NCBI GenBank assembly: GCA_028690445.1
Contig: JAQVBE010000005.1
Location: 90,207-154,206, forward strand
Origin: Aliarcobacter sp.
GTDB lineage: Bacteria; Campylobacterota; Campylobacteria; Campylobacterales; Arcobacteraceae
Reading direction: 5' to 3'
DNA: 64,000 nt
Shown piece after piece: positions 27,601-36,090 of this stretch; within the stretch, counting starts at the first letter, position 1, and each line of letters begins with the position of its first letter. Under the pieces are notes generated by a model that worked only from the letters and a program-made list of their open reading frames with translations, did no database searches and was not told the origin of the DNA. The translations under genes and the position numbers were made by a program.

Positions 27601-29480
27601 ATGTAGTTACTTTTTTTGTCTTGATTATCTAATTCTTGCCCAATCTCTTGGTATCTTTTGAAATAATATTTTACAAATGAGTTGATTTTCTCATCATTTG
27701 GCATAAAATATTTTTCTGTTTTTGTAGCATAGTTATTTAAAAATGCAGTTGCATCTTTTTTGTCAAGATAATGTTTTGCAAGTTCAGTATAGTTTTTGAT
27801 ATACCAAGCTTTTAAAATTTCATATTTTTCATCACTTAAAGCTATCTCTAACTTTTCATTTTCCCAAGCTAAAACACCACTATCAAAAAGACCACTTAAA
27901 TGAATCAAACCTTCACAATAATAAGGTTGAACTTCGTCAACTTCCATCCAACCAATAAGACCAACACTTCTTTTTACAAGGTCAATTAAAACTTGTGATT
28001 TTAAGTGAGCTTCATCTGTATTTTCATCTAATAAATAAGAGATTAAACCACCAGTTGTCGCTTTGAACTCTTCAATATTTTTGAAGTTTCCAGTTTTATT
28101 CATAACTGATTCTGTTTGCTCATCACACCATAAAATATGCCCATATTCATGCCCAACAGTGCTAATATCATAAACTTGATGCCAAGATGTTGTTTCATTA
28201 AAAAGGAAAGTTCTATCACGTGTAAGAATTTCTTGTCCAAAGATTTCCCTTGAAAGTTTCAAAAATGGTTTTGCACGGCTTGTTTGTAAAATTTCATCAG
28301 AAAATGCAAAGATTTTTTTACCTTCTTCAAGACTAACTATTTCATCATTTGGAACAACTTGTGCTGAAAACATTCCATTAAATCCAGCTCCAAAAAATAG
28401 CGCAGGTCGTCCAACATAAAGTTGAACTTTATCAAGTGATTTGAAGCTGAAATCATAGATTTTTTTGTACTCTTTACTTTTCTCATTTGCTTCAAAACTT
28501 GAATATATTTTTGCAAATGCTGATTTTATTTTATTTACCCTATGGTCGTTTTGAGCAAATTTTGGATTAGTAAGTCTAATATCCCATTCAAGGGCAACTG
28601 CTTTTCTAAAGTGGTCTTCGTAGTATTCAAGTGGATGACCGATTTGAATTGGAGTTTTTATTTTCATCCAAGCTCTATCAACATCTGCCCATTTTGAAAC
28701 TAATTCATTTGTTCTATCTTCACTAAATGCTTTGATAAGTGCTTGAATATATAAAACATAATCCCATTTTTGATTATAGATTTCATCTTCAAGTTCGATT
28801 AGTTTATCTGCAAACTCTTCAAGTGCATCAACAACTTCAGTTGTCTCTTTTTTGAAAGCTTTGATATATGCTTTTGAAGTGTATTTATCTTTTTCTTTAA
28901 CCAATGCAGAATAACATCTATCAGCCGTAATTCCACCATGTCCTAAGTCAAGAAGTTTTTCATCTTCAAGATATTTCATAATTTTTTCTTCATTTCCATC
29001 AAACTTAGCCATTAAATCTTTGTTTACGCCATTTATAATATGCGCAGTCCAAGAAGTTTGCCAAGCTGACATTTGAAGCCCAACATTATAAACACCTATA
29101 AAAACTTCTCTATAAAATGGAGTTAAAAGATTATTTTGTACAATTAAATCTATTAGTTTTGTATGAATTTCATGCCAATACTCTTTTACAAAACCATAAG
29201 CTTTCTCTTGTAAATCTATAATCTCTTTTTCATTTTTTTCAAGTTTTTTCAAAACTTGTACTAAAGAATCATCCCTTAAATTCACAAGTCTAGTAACAAG
29301 TGAAAATCTTAAATCACTTGTCATTTCAATTTTTAAAGCCTTTGCAAAATCATCTATTAGTCCAAGTTTATCAAACTCTTCATTTTCAAGGTGAGCTATT
29401 AATTTGTTAGTTTGTGTTTTTTGTTCATTTAAAAAGTCATATATTTTTTGTAAGTCGTTTAAAAAATTCTCTTTTGTCAT
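27594..29480 (-). CDS. ciaB: CiaB-like protein with an HExxH metallopeptidase motif
   Basis: 628 residues, all-helical in character and without a signal peptide. It resembles Campylobacter invasion antigen B, about 610 residues, which is also found throughout Arcobacter. Residues 444-451 read HEYGHILW, a gluzincin-type zinc-binding HExxH, and a Glu-rich helix (CEGLIHLSG) follows about 65 residues later and could supply the third ligand. This suggests a zinc peptidase, while the Campylobacter literature describes a secreted invasion protein; the two are not reconciled here. The name is from overall resemblance that I cannot verify by search. Confidence 0.7.
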   Translation of the reverse strand: MTKENFLNDLQKIYDFLNEQKTQTNKLIAHLENEEFDKLGLIDDFAKALKIEMTSDLRFSLVTRLVNLRDDSLVQVLKKLEKNEKEIIDLQEKAYGFVKEYWHEIHTKLIDLIVQNNLLTPFYREVFIGVYNVGLQMSAWQTSWTAHIINGVNKDLMAKFDGNEEKIMKYLEDEKLLDLGHGGITADRCYSALVKEKDKYTSKAYIKAFKKETTEVVDALEEFADKLIELEDEIYNQKWDYVLYIQALIKAFSEDRTNELVSKWADVDRAWMKIKTPIQIGHPLEYYEDHFRKAVALEWDIRLTNPKFAQNDHRVNKIKSAFAKIYSSFEANEKSKEYKKIYDFSFKSLDKVQLYVGRPALFFGAGFNGMFSAQVVPNDEIVSLEEGKKIFAFSDEILQTSRAKPFLKLSREIFGQEILTRDRTFLFNETTSWHQVYDISTVGHEYGHILWCDEQTESVMNKTGNFKNIEEFKATTGGLISYLLDENTDEAHLKSQVLIDLVKRSVGLIGWMEVDEVQPYYCEGLIHLSGLFDSGVLAWENEKLEIALSDEKYEILKAWYIKNYTELAKHYLDKKDATAFLNNYATKTEKYFMPNDEKINSFVKYYFKRYQEIGQELDNQDKKSNYIK

Positions 29481-29651
29481 TTTTTTAATCCTTCATTTTA
29501 AAAGCAGAGTTTATCTTTTTTGAACTTTTTTTTAGTTAAATTAGCACTCTTGTATAAAAGGTGCTAATTTTAATTAAAACTTTAGCTTTCTTTTATAAAG
29601 TTGTGATAAAATTCTCTTCTTAAAAAATTAAAATTTATAGGAGAAATTAGC

Positions 29652-31562
29652 ATGGCAAAACATCAATTTCAAACAGAAGTAGGACAATTATTACATTTAA
29701 TGACACACTCTTTATATTCAAATAAAGAAATTTTTATAAGAGAGCTTGTATCAAATTCAAGCGATGCAATCGACAAACTAAACTATTTAAGACTTACAGA
29801 TGAAAATCTTAAAGATGCATTTGCTGATTGGAAAGGTGAGATTAATATCTCTTTTGATGAAGCTGATAAATCTTTAACGGTTGTTGATAATGGTATTGGT
29901 ATGAATGAAGCTGATTTAATAGCTTCAATTGGAACAATCGCAAAATCAGGGACAAAATCATTTGTTGAAGCACTAACTGGTGATGCAAAAAAAGATTCAA
30001 ATTTAATCGGTCAATTTGGGGTTGGTTTTTATTCAGTATTTATGGTAGCTTCTTCTGTAGATGTTATTACTAAAAAAGCTGGTGAAGAAACTGCTTACAA
30101 ATGGACAAGCGATGGAACAGGTGAATTTGATTTAGCTCCTTGTACAAAAGAGACTTCAGGAACTGTAATTTATATTAAATTAAAAGATGAAGAAGCTAGT
30201 GAATTTGCAAGTAAATATAGAATTAAAAATATTGTTGGAAAATACTCAAACCATATTGCTTATCCAATTTTCTTAAATTACAAAGAAGAAGTAACTGAAA
30301 CTTTAAGTGAAGAGGACAAAAAAACAGGCAAAGTTGCTGCTAAATCAATCGAAGATAAAAGAGAAAAAATCAATGAAGCAACAGCTTTATGGATGCAACC
30401 AAAAACTAAATTAAAAGAAGAAGATTATAACGATTTTTATAAATCAATTTCTCATGATTCTTCAAACCCAATGCTTACGATTCACACAAAAACAGAGGGT
30501 GTAAACGAATATACAACACTTTTCTACATCCCAAAAACTGCACCTATGGATATGTATAGAGCAGATTTCCAAAGTGGTGTTAAACTTTATGTTAAAAGAG
30601 TATTTATCACAGATGATGAAAAAGAGTTATTACCAACTTATTTAAGATTTGTAAGAGGAATTATTGATTCTGAAGATTTACCTTTAAATGTATCTAGAGA
30701 AATTTTACAAGAAAATAGAGTTTTAGCAAATATTAAACAATCATCTGTTAAAAAAATCCTTTCTGAAATTAAAAAAATCTCAAAAGATGAAGAGAAATAT
30801 GCTGAGTTTATAGCTCAATATATCAGACCTTTAAAAGAAGGTGTTTATCAAGACCACATGAATAAAGAAGCTATTTTGGATTTATTAAGATATAAATCAA
30901 CAAAAATAGAAACTGGAAAAATGACTTCATTAGAAGCTTACAAAGAAAGAGCTGATAGTGAACAAAAAACAATTTTCTATATCGTTGGTGATAATGAAAA
31001 AATCTTGAGAAGTTCTCCATTATTAGAGTCTTATAACAAAAATAATATTGAAGTTTTAATCTTAGATGATAAAGAAATCGATGAAATCATCACTCCATCA
31101 ATTGGTGCTTATAAAGAGTGGGAATTTAAAGATATTACAGCTTGTGAACCTCCAAAAGTAGAACAATCAGAAGAAGAGAAAAAAGAAGTTGAAACAAAAT
31201 TTGAATCAATAACAAAAAAAATCAAAGATAAATTAGGTGATGCAGTTAAAGATGTAAAAGTTACAAATAGACTAAGTGAATCACCATCATGCGTAGTAAA
31301 AGATGCAGCAGATGCACAAATGGCAGCAATGGCACATATGTTTAGACAAATGGGACAAGAAATGCCACAATCTGCTCCAATTTTAGAAATTAACCCAGAG
31401 CATGAAATAGTAAAAAAACTAAATGGTTGCCCTGATGAATCAACAATCGAAGATGTATCATGGATTTTACTAGACCAAGCAAAATTGAGTGAAGGTATGG
31501 AAATCACTGATACTGTTGCATTTGCGAAAAGACTATCAAGAATTACTGCTAAAGCTCTTTAA
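29652..31562 (+). CDS. htpG: Molecular chaperone HtpG (Hsp90)
   Basis: 636 residues, the usual bacterial length. The N-terminal GHKL ATPase domain has IRELVSNSSDAIDKL, VVDNGIGMNEADL and IGQFGVGFYSVFMV. The middle domain includes YVKRVFITDDEKELLPTYLRFVRG and LPLNVSREILQEN. The C-terminal dimerisation domain is present. It refolds client proteins in the cytoplasm. RBS AGGAG is 7 nt before ATG, and a strong stem-loop follows the stop. Confidence 0.97.
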   Translation: MAKHQFQTEVGQLLHLMTHSLYSNKEIFIRELVSNSSDAIDKLNYLRLTDENLKDAFADWKGEINISFDEADKSLTVVDNGIGMNEADLIASIGTIAKSGTKSFVEALTGDAKKDSNLIGQFGVGFYSVFMVASSVDVITKKAGEETAYKWTSDGTGEFDLAPCTKETSGTVIYIKLKDEEASEFASKYRIKNIVGKYSNHIAYPIFLNYKEEVTETLSEEDKKTGKVAAKSIEDKREKINEATALWMQPKTKLKEEDYNDFYKSISHDSSNPMLTIHTKTEGVNEYTTLFYIPKTAPMDMYRADFQSGVKLYVKRVFITDDEKELLPTYLRFVRGIIDSEDLPLNVSREILQENRVLANIKQSSVKKILSEIKKISKDEEKYAEFIAQYIRPLKEGVYQDHMNKEAILDLLRYKSTKIETGKMTSLEAYKERADSEQKTIFYIVGDNEKILRSSPLLESYNKNNIEVLILDDKEIDEIITPSIGAYKEWEFKDITACEPPKVEQSEEEKKEVETKFESITKKIKDKLGDAVKDVKVTNRLSESPSCVVKDAADAQMAAMAHMFRQMGQEMPQSAPILEINPEHEIVKKLNGCPDESTIEDVSWILLDQAKLSEGMEITDTVAFAKRLSRITAKAL

Positions 31563-31572
31563 AAACTATTCT

Positions 31573-31604
31573 ACAACGCCATTTTTTGATAATCTTGGCG
31601 TTGT
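31573..31604 (+). terminator. Terminator after htpG
   Basis: ACAACGCCA pairs perfectly with TGGCGTTGT around a 14-nt loop, followed by CAGAATTTTTTAG. It starts 11 nt after the htpG stop. Confidence 0.75.
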
Positions 31605-31742
31605 CAGAATTTTTTAGCTCAATCACGTACTAATGTACTCTCAATCACTAAAAAATCCCTTCGCCTTGATATTATAAAAAACTGTCATTAGATAATAGTT
31701 TTTATTTTTTTGTTATAATAAAAATAATTAAAAGGAATATTT

Positions 31743-32015
31743 ATGAAAGAATCTAAAGAAGAGTTATTATATGAGATTTTTATAAAAATTCAAAGTGATA
31801 AAAATCTTGAAATAATAAATATTAATGAAATTTTAACAAGATATATGCCTCTAAATATATTCTTTACTTGTTTAAAGAATAACTCATTACGATTCAGTAA
31901 ACCAAGAACTTGGATAGAAAAATATGATGTTTTTGAAGATTTATTATCCAATGTTGAATATAAAAAAACAAATCTAATAAGTAAAATTGGATTTTGTAGT
32001 GTGGAACCTTATTAA
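31743..32015 (+). CDS. Truncated DUF2971-like N-terminal fragment
   Basis: 90 residues with a good AAAGGA site. The segment TRYMPLNIFFTCLKNNSLRFSKPRTW followed by FEDLL resembles the start of DUF2971 proteins (a short N-terminal helix, then LxNxxLxFSxPxxFxDPFE). Those proteins are normally 200-300 residues, so this looks like a remnant that lost its C-terminal part. It runs directly into the acetyltransferase gene. The assignment is tentative and the product may not be functional. Confidence 0.45.
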   Translation: MKESKEELLYEIFIKIQSDKNLEIININEILTRYMPLNIFFTCLKNNSLRFSKPRTWIEKYDVFEDLLSNVEYKKTNLISKIGFCSVEPY

Positions 32016-32035
32016 ATTGTATATAGGAAATAAAA

Positions 32036-32502
32036 ATGCTCCTAAAAATAAGAAAAGTAACCTCACAAGACTCCCAAACAATCTTCAATTTCATAATGGA
32101 ATTAGTCATTTACGAAAAAGCATCAAAATAGTAAGTGAAATAGAAAATTCACTTTTTTCTCCAAATGCAACAGCAAAGGCTTTGATTTGTGAAGAAGATG
32201 GAATTGCTATTGGTTTTGCTGTTTATTTTTACAACTACTCAACTTGGCTTGGGAAAAATGGTATTTATCTTGAATATTTATATGTGAATGAATCAAAAAG
32301 AGGAAAAGGTGCTGGAAAAGCTATGATTAAATATTTAGCAAAAAAAGCAATAAGTGAAAACTGTGGAAGATTTGAGTGGGCTTGTCTTGATTGGAATACT
32401 CCTTCACGAGATTTTTATGAAAGTCTTGGTGCAGTTGCTTTAAATGAGTGGATTGGCTATAGATTTGAGGGTGAAACTTTAGAAAAATTTGCAAATAATT
32501 GA
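32036..32502 (+). pseudogene. GNAT acetyltransferase (diamine acetyltransferase-like), frameshifted
   Basis: ATG at 32036 begins MLLKIRKVTSQDSQTIFNF and continues IMELVIYEKASK, a typical GNAT start, then hits TAG at 32132. The other frame carries on as IVSEIENSLFSP and the rest of the domain: GFAVYFYNYSTWLG, the acetyl-CoA loop SKRGKGAGKAMIKYL, and DWNTPSRDFYESLGA. One A seems lost from the CAAAATAG run near 32130. Restored, it would be about 155 residues, the SSAT-like size. This is either a broken gene or a homopolymer error. Confidence 0.8.
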
Positions 32503-32573
32503 TATAATTCTCCTTACATGATTATTTTACAATTAAAAAGTAAACTCTAGACTATTTTAGATAAAGGTAAAAA

Positions 32574-33155
32574 ATGAGTATTATCGTAGATTTATTTAAA
32601 TCACTTTTTAAAACAATAAAAAAACTCTCAAGACCTTATTTTAGCTTGGAAGAAAATGAGCTAAAATTCAAAATCGATTCAGATACTTTTTTCAAATTTC
32701 CAATTTTAAATATCGAAACAAAAACAAGATATGATTCTTATATCCTTGATGCTTACACTTTAAAAGCTGATAATATACATTTAGAATATATTCATACAGA
32801 TAATGATATTTCTTGGAATGCTCAGGCTTTATCTTTTTTCAAAGATTTGTTAAAAGAAAGTATAAATGCTTATTCTATGGATTTATTAGAAAAAAAAGAG
32901 TTTAGACATTATGAGTTTTTAGTTTATAAAATAGATGAAAAATATATTTTAAATGTTATTTATATTTATGAGATAAATAAAGAAGTTTTTATTGTGGATC
33001 AAAAAGGTAATCTTTATGAGAATTTATTGAAAAATTTTGATAAAAATTATATTTATAAATTTGAAAAAAATAAAACTGATTTTATAGACTTAAACTTTAG
33101 TTTAGTAAAAAATAATGCTATGAAGAGCTATTTTGCTCTTCATAGTGGAGATTAA
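32574..33155 (+). CDS. Hypothetical protein, 193 residues
   Basis: A cytoplasmic protein with no signal peptide or membrane segment and no motif I recognise. It has a basic N-terminus (LFKSLFKTIKKLSRPYF) and alternating beta-rich and helical stretches. RBS AAAGG lies upstream. The last codons (33118-33145) form a perfect hairpin that may act as terminator for this gene while still coding. It converges on the DUF4197 gene 8 nt away. Confidence 0.6.
   Translation: MSIIVDLFKSLFKTIKKLSRPYFSLEENELKFKIDSDTFFKFPILNIETKTRYDSYILDAYTLKADNIHLEYIHTDNDISWNAQALSFFKDLLKESINAYSMDLLEKKEFRHYEFLVYKIDEKYILNVIYIYEINKEVFIVDQKGNLYENLLKNFDKNYIYKFEKNKTDFIDLNFSLVKNNAMKSYFALHSGD
33118..33145 (+). terminator. Hairpin inside the 3' end of the hypothetical gene
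   Basis: CTATGAAGAGC pairs with GCTCTTCATAG around six bases. It is within the last 13 codons, and a T-run follows the stop codon from 33156. A terminator embedded in the coding end is likely. Confidence 0.55.
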
Positions 33156-33162
33156 ATTTTTT

Positions 33163-33987
33163 TTATTTACCAAATACTTGTTTTAAAATTGAACTTGTTT
33201 GTTCAACAGGATTTGTTCTAATTGATGCTTCTTTTTGAGCAATCATTGTAAATAATCCTTCAATTGCTTTGTTTGTAACAAATTCATCTAAACTTTCATT
33301 TGAATTTCCAGGAATATAAGAATCAACTCCAAAACTTTTTGCCATTCCCATAACTCCACTATTATCAACTAAACCTTTTGCACTTGATTTATATATATTA
33401 TTAACACTATCATAATAACCAGCTACTTGGTTTTCTTTCATAGTTTCTTGAATAATTGGTGCTATTGATTTTTTCAAAGATTCAGTTGTATTTGCTTTGA
33501 AATATTCTGTTGCTGCATTATTTCCACCAGATAGAATTTTTTGAGCATCAGTTAAACTCATTTTATCAATTGCAGAGATAAAAATCTCAGCTGTTTTTGG
33601 AGCTGCTTTTGAAGCTGCACTATTCATTGAGTTTATTAAATCATCAGCCATTTTATCGCCACCAGCTTTTCTAATTATTGATTCAGCACTAGATAAATTA
33701 TTTGGAAGAGGAATTTTCACAGCTTTATTATTTAAATAACCATTTGTACTTCCAAGTTCAGTTGTAGCATAAGTTACACCTGTTTTTAAAGCCTCTTTTA
33801 ATCCACTTGAAACAGTTGCATTATCAAGATTGCTTGTTTTACTTGATGTTGCATTTGTTACTTGTTGAGCTATTCCTGAATCTTTAGAAACTGTATCAAC
33901 AACACTTTTTGTAATACCTCCTAAATCTAGGGCAAAAGTCAATGTTGAAGTTAAAAGTAAAGTTGAAACGATAAGTGATTTTTTCAT
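33163..33987 (-). CDS. Exported DUF4197 family protein
   Basis: 274 residues with a cleavable signal peptide (STLLLTSTLTFALDLGG). The C-terminal half shows the DUF4197 pattern: KAGGDKMADDLINSMNSAASKAAP, LTDAQKILSGGNNAATEYF and the tail ALEGLFTMIAQKE-like segment followed by RTNPVEQTSSILKQVFGK. These proteins are periplasmic or membrane-associated and uncharacterised. RBS AGGAAAA precedes the start. Confidence 0.85.
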   Translation of the reverse strand: MKKSLIVSTLLLTSTLTFALDLGGITKSVVDTVSKDSGIAQQVTNATSSKTSNLDNATVSSGLKEALKTGVTYATTELGSTNGYLNNKAVKIPLPNNLSSAESIIRKAGGDKMADDLINSMNSAASKAAPKTAEIFISAIDKMSLTDAQKILSGGNNAATEYFKANTTESLKKSIAPIIQETMKENQVAGYYDSVNNIYKSSAKGLVDNSGVMGMAKSFGVDSYIPGNSNESLDEFVTNKAIEGLFTMIAQKEASIRTNPVEQTSSILKQVFGK

Positions 33988-34057
33988 AATTTTTCCTAAT
34001 ATTTAGATTTACATTATATAATAAATATTATAGAATAATTGTGAAAAAGGATTCCAA

Positions 34058-34498
34058 ATAGAACTAATCAACGAAATCTCTAATTTTATTTATAGTTTTA
34101 AAAATAAAATAGTTGAAGCTAATGAAATAGCTACAAAATACGAAGAACAAATAGTTTCTTTTGCTAATGAATTAAAAAAATTGAATTTAGACAAAGAATT
34201 TGAAGAAAACTTTTTGATTATATTAGGTTATTCATATAGACTTGAAGATGTTTCTCAAAGACTTTTTTTCACATTTTCAGAAACTATTTATGCTATTGAT
34301 TTAGATAAATTAATGAGAAATGAAGACTCTTTAAAACTAAATTCTATTGTTTATATTTTGGTTTTAGAAACAATTATAAAAGAGTATAAAACAAAAGAAG
34401 TAAATATAGAGCAAAAACAAAAAGCATTAGAAGTTTATAAAAAAATAGAAGAAAAAAAAGCAGCAGAAAATAAAAAGTATCATATGTATCAATATTAG
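34058..34498 (+). CDS. Hypothetical helical protein with an apparent ATA start
   Basis: The frame is open from 34034 to the stop at 34498. ATA at 34058 has an AAAAGGA site ending 6 nt upstream, and from there the product (146 residues: xELINEISNFIYSFKNKI then VEANEIATKYEEQ) is uniformly helical and coiled-coil like. The only standard start candidate is TTG at 34181, with no Shine-Dalgarno, which would drop 41 residues of equally good coding sequence. A lost ATG or a rare AUA start is inferred. Function unknown. It is 8 nt upstream of pxpA. Confidence 0.55.
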   Translation: MELINEISNFIYSFKNKIVEANEIATKYEEQIVSFANELKKLNLDKEFEENFLIILGYSYRLEDVSQRLFFTFSETIYAIDLDKLMRNEDSLKLNSIVYILVLETIIKEYKTKEVNIEQKQKALEVYKKIEEKKAAENKKYHMYQY

Positions 34499-34506
34499 GA
34501 TAAGTT

Positions 34507-35241
34507 ATGGCTATAAGATTAAATTGTGACATGGGTGAGAGTTTTGGTATTTGGAAAATGGGAAATGATGAGGAAGTTATGCCCTATATTGATATGGCAA
34601 ATTTAGCTTGTGGTTTTCATGCAAGTGATGCAGTTACAATGAGTAGAACTGTAATTTTAGCAAAAAAATATAATGTAACAATTGGTGCACACCCTTCATA
34701 CCATGATTTATTAGGTTTCGGAAGAAGAACAGTTTTATGTTCACTTGAAGAGATAAAATCTATTATTTTATATCAATTAGGAGCTTTAAATGCTTTTTGT
34801 AGAGCAAATGGTACAACGGTTTCCTATGTAAAACCTCATGGTGCTTTGTATAAAGATATGATGAGAGATGAAAATATTTTTAAAGCAGTTTTAAATGCTA
34901 TTTCATCTTTTAATAAAAATATAAAACTTATGGTTATCTCAGGTCCAAAAAATGAAGAATATGAATACACTGCAAAACTTTATGATATAAAATTACTTTT
35001 TGAAGTATTCGCTGATAGAAATTATAAAGATGATGGAATTTTGGTCTCAAGAATGGAAGAAAATGCAATTATTCATGAAGAATTAGATGTAATTGCAAGG
35101 GTTTCAAATCTAAAAGAAAAGGGTTTTATTTCAAGTATAAATGGGCAAATGTTATTTCTAAAAAGTGATTCTATTTGTGTCCATGGAGATAATGAAAAAG
35201 CTCTTGATTTTATAAAATTAGTAAAAAAAACTCTTTATTGA
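34507..35241 (+). CDS. pxpA: 5-oxoprolinase subunit A (LamB/YcsF family)
   Basis: 244 residues. Family motifs are LNCDMGESFGIWKMG at the start, DMANLACGFHASDA, TIGAHPSYHD and YVKPHGALYKDM. PxpA works with PxpB and PxpC to hydrolyse 5-oxoproline to glutamate with ATP. The pxpB and pxpC genes are not in view, so either they are elsewhere or this acts alone. RBS AGGATAAG precedes the ATG. Confidence 0.93.
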   Translation: MAIRLNCDMGESFGIWKMGNDEEVMPYIDMANLACGFHASDAVTMSRTVILAKKYNVTIGAHPSYHDLLGFGRRTVLCSLEEIKSIILYQLGALNAFCRANGTTVSYVKPHGALYKDMMRDENIFKAVLNAISSFNKNIKLMVISGPKNEEYEYTAKLYDIKLLFEVFADRNYKDDGILVSRMEENAIIHEELDVIARVSNLKEKGFISSINGQMLFLKSDSICVHGDNEKALDFIKLVKKTLY

Positions 35242-35267
35242 TAGGGTGTTCACACCAATAAGAGTTT
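35228..35267. terminator. Terminator between pxpA and the degenerate GGDEF gene
   Basis: AAACTCTTTATTG pairs with a later CAATAAGAGTTT, enclosing an inner GGTGTTCACACC hairpin. A T-run follows. It serves two converging genes. Confidence 0.65.
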
Positions 35268-36090
35268 ATATTTTTCTTTTTTTCTCTTTACTTAATAGGT
35301 TTTCAAAAATCTCTTTTGAGTCTTGATTTATTTTAAATGAACAAATTTTGAATTCATATTTTGCTTTTATAAAAAGACCAGAGTTACTTTTTAAAGTTGT
35401 ACTTGATAATAATTGCTCTAAATTTAAAATAAAATTAACAACATCTTTTTTTTCTTCTGTTAAGTTTTGTATAAAAATTATGAATTTATTTTCACTATAT
35501 CGAACCATATCATAGTCAAAATCTTCATCTTTTAGTTTTTGTTTTATAAATTTTGTTGCAAAAATTAGTAAATTATTTGCTAAAAGGTCTCCATATTCAT
35601 TTTGAATATAATTGTGATCAATTACGTCAACTAAGATACAAATACCATTTTGTTGAAATGAAGCATTGTCATTTAAAAATATTTTATAAATCCATTTTTT
35701 ATTAAAAGTATTAGTAATATCATCTACGAAAAGTTTGTCATTTAGGTTTTTTACTTCTTTTTCTAAAGTAAGTATTTTTTTGTAAATATCATTCAAAGAA
35801 TCAATGTCATTATTTAATATTGCATCAGCCGCATTTTTTGTATTTTCTTTTAATGCTGCAGTATTTGTGGCAATTAAATTCATATAGTTTTCTATTGCTT
35901 GAAAATCTTCAGAAATAAGTTTATTTATTTCATGTTTAAATTTTTCATCATCTAAATCTATTTCTAATTCTTTTGCATAATAATTAAATTTATCAAAATA
36001 AGTAGAAGGAAGAATAATATTTTTATTTAAAATATCATTTATTGTTAAATCAGTTATCTTTTTTAGTTGTTGTCTCATTTTCTTCTCCAA
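35266..36090 (-). CDS. Protein with a degenerate GGDEF domain
   Basis: 274 residues. The N-terminal part is helical (about 1-120), then a GGDEF-like fold: KLFVDDITNTFNKKWIYKIF (cf. DxLTgLxNRr), ILVDVIDHNYIQNEYGDLLANNLL (cf. DxDxFKxINDxxGHxxGD) and MVRYSENKFIIFIQ. The GGDEF signature is replaced by YSENKF and the metal residues are altered, so diguanylate cyclase activity is not expected. It overlaps the upstream EAL gene by 41 nt (the ATG at 36078 would shorten this to 29). It probably acts as a regulatory or binding partner. Confidence 0.72.
   Translation of the reverse strand: MEKKMRQQLKKITDLTINDILNKNIILPSTYFDKFNYYAKELEIDLDDEKFKHEINKLISEDFQAIENYMNLIATNTAALKENTKNAADAILNNDIDSLNDIYKKILTLEKEVKNLNDKLFVDDITNTFNKKWIYKIFLNDNASFQQNGICILVDVIDHNYIQNEYGDLLANNLLIFATKFIKQKLKDEDFDYDMVRYSENKFIIFIQNLTEEKKDVVNFILNLEQLLSSTTLKSNSGLFIKAKYEFKICSFKINQDSKEIFENLLSKEKKRKI

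Noticed and set aside
31109..31507. 132-codon frame opposite the htpG 3' part
   Set aside because: It mirrors htpG codon bias, has no plausible start and no family resemblance.
31608..31661. Second hairpin after htpG (ATTTTTTAG with CTAAAAAAT)
   Set aside because: The arms can pair and a CTCAATCAC repeat lies between, but the long loop and low complexity make it too weak to list.
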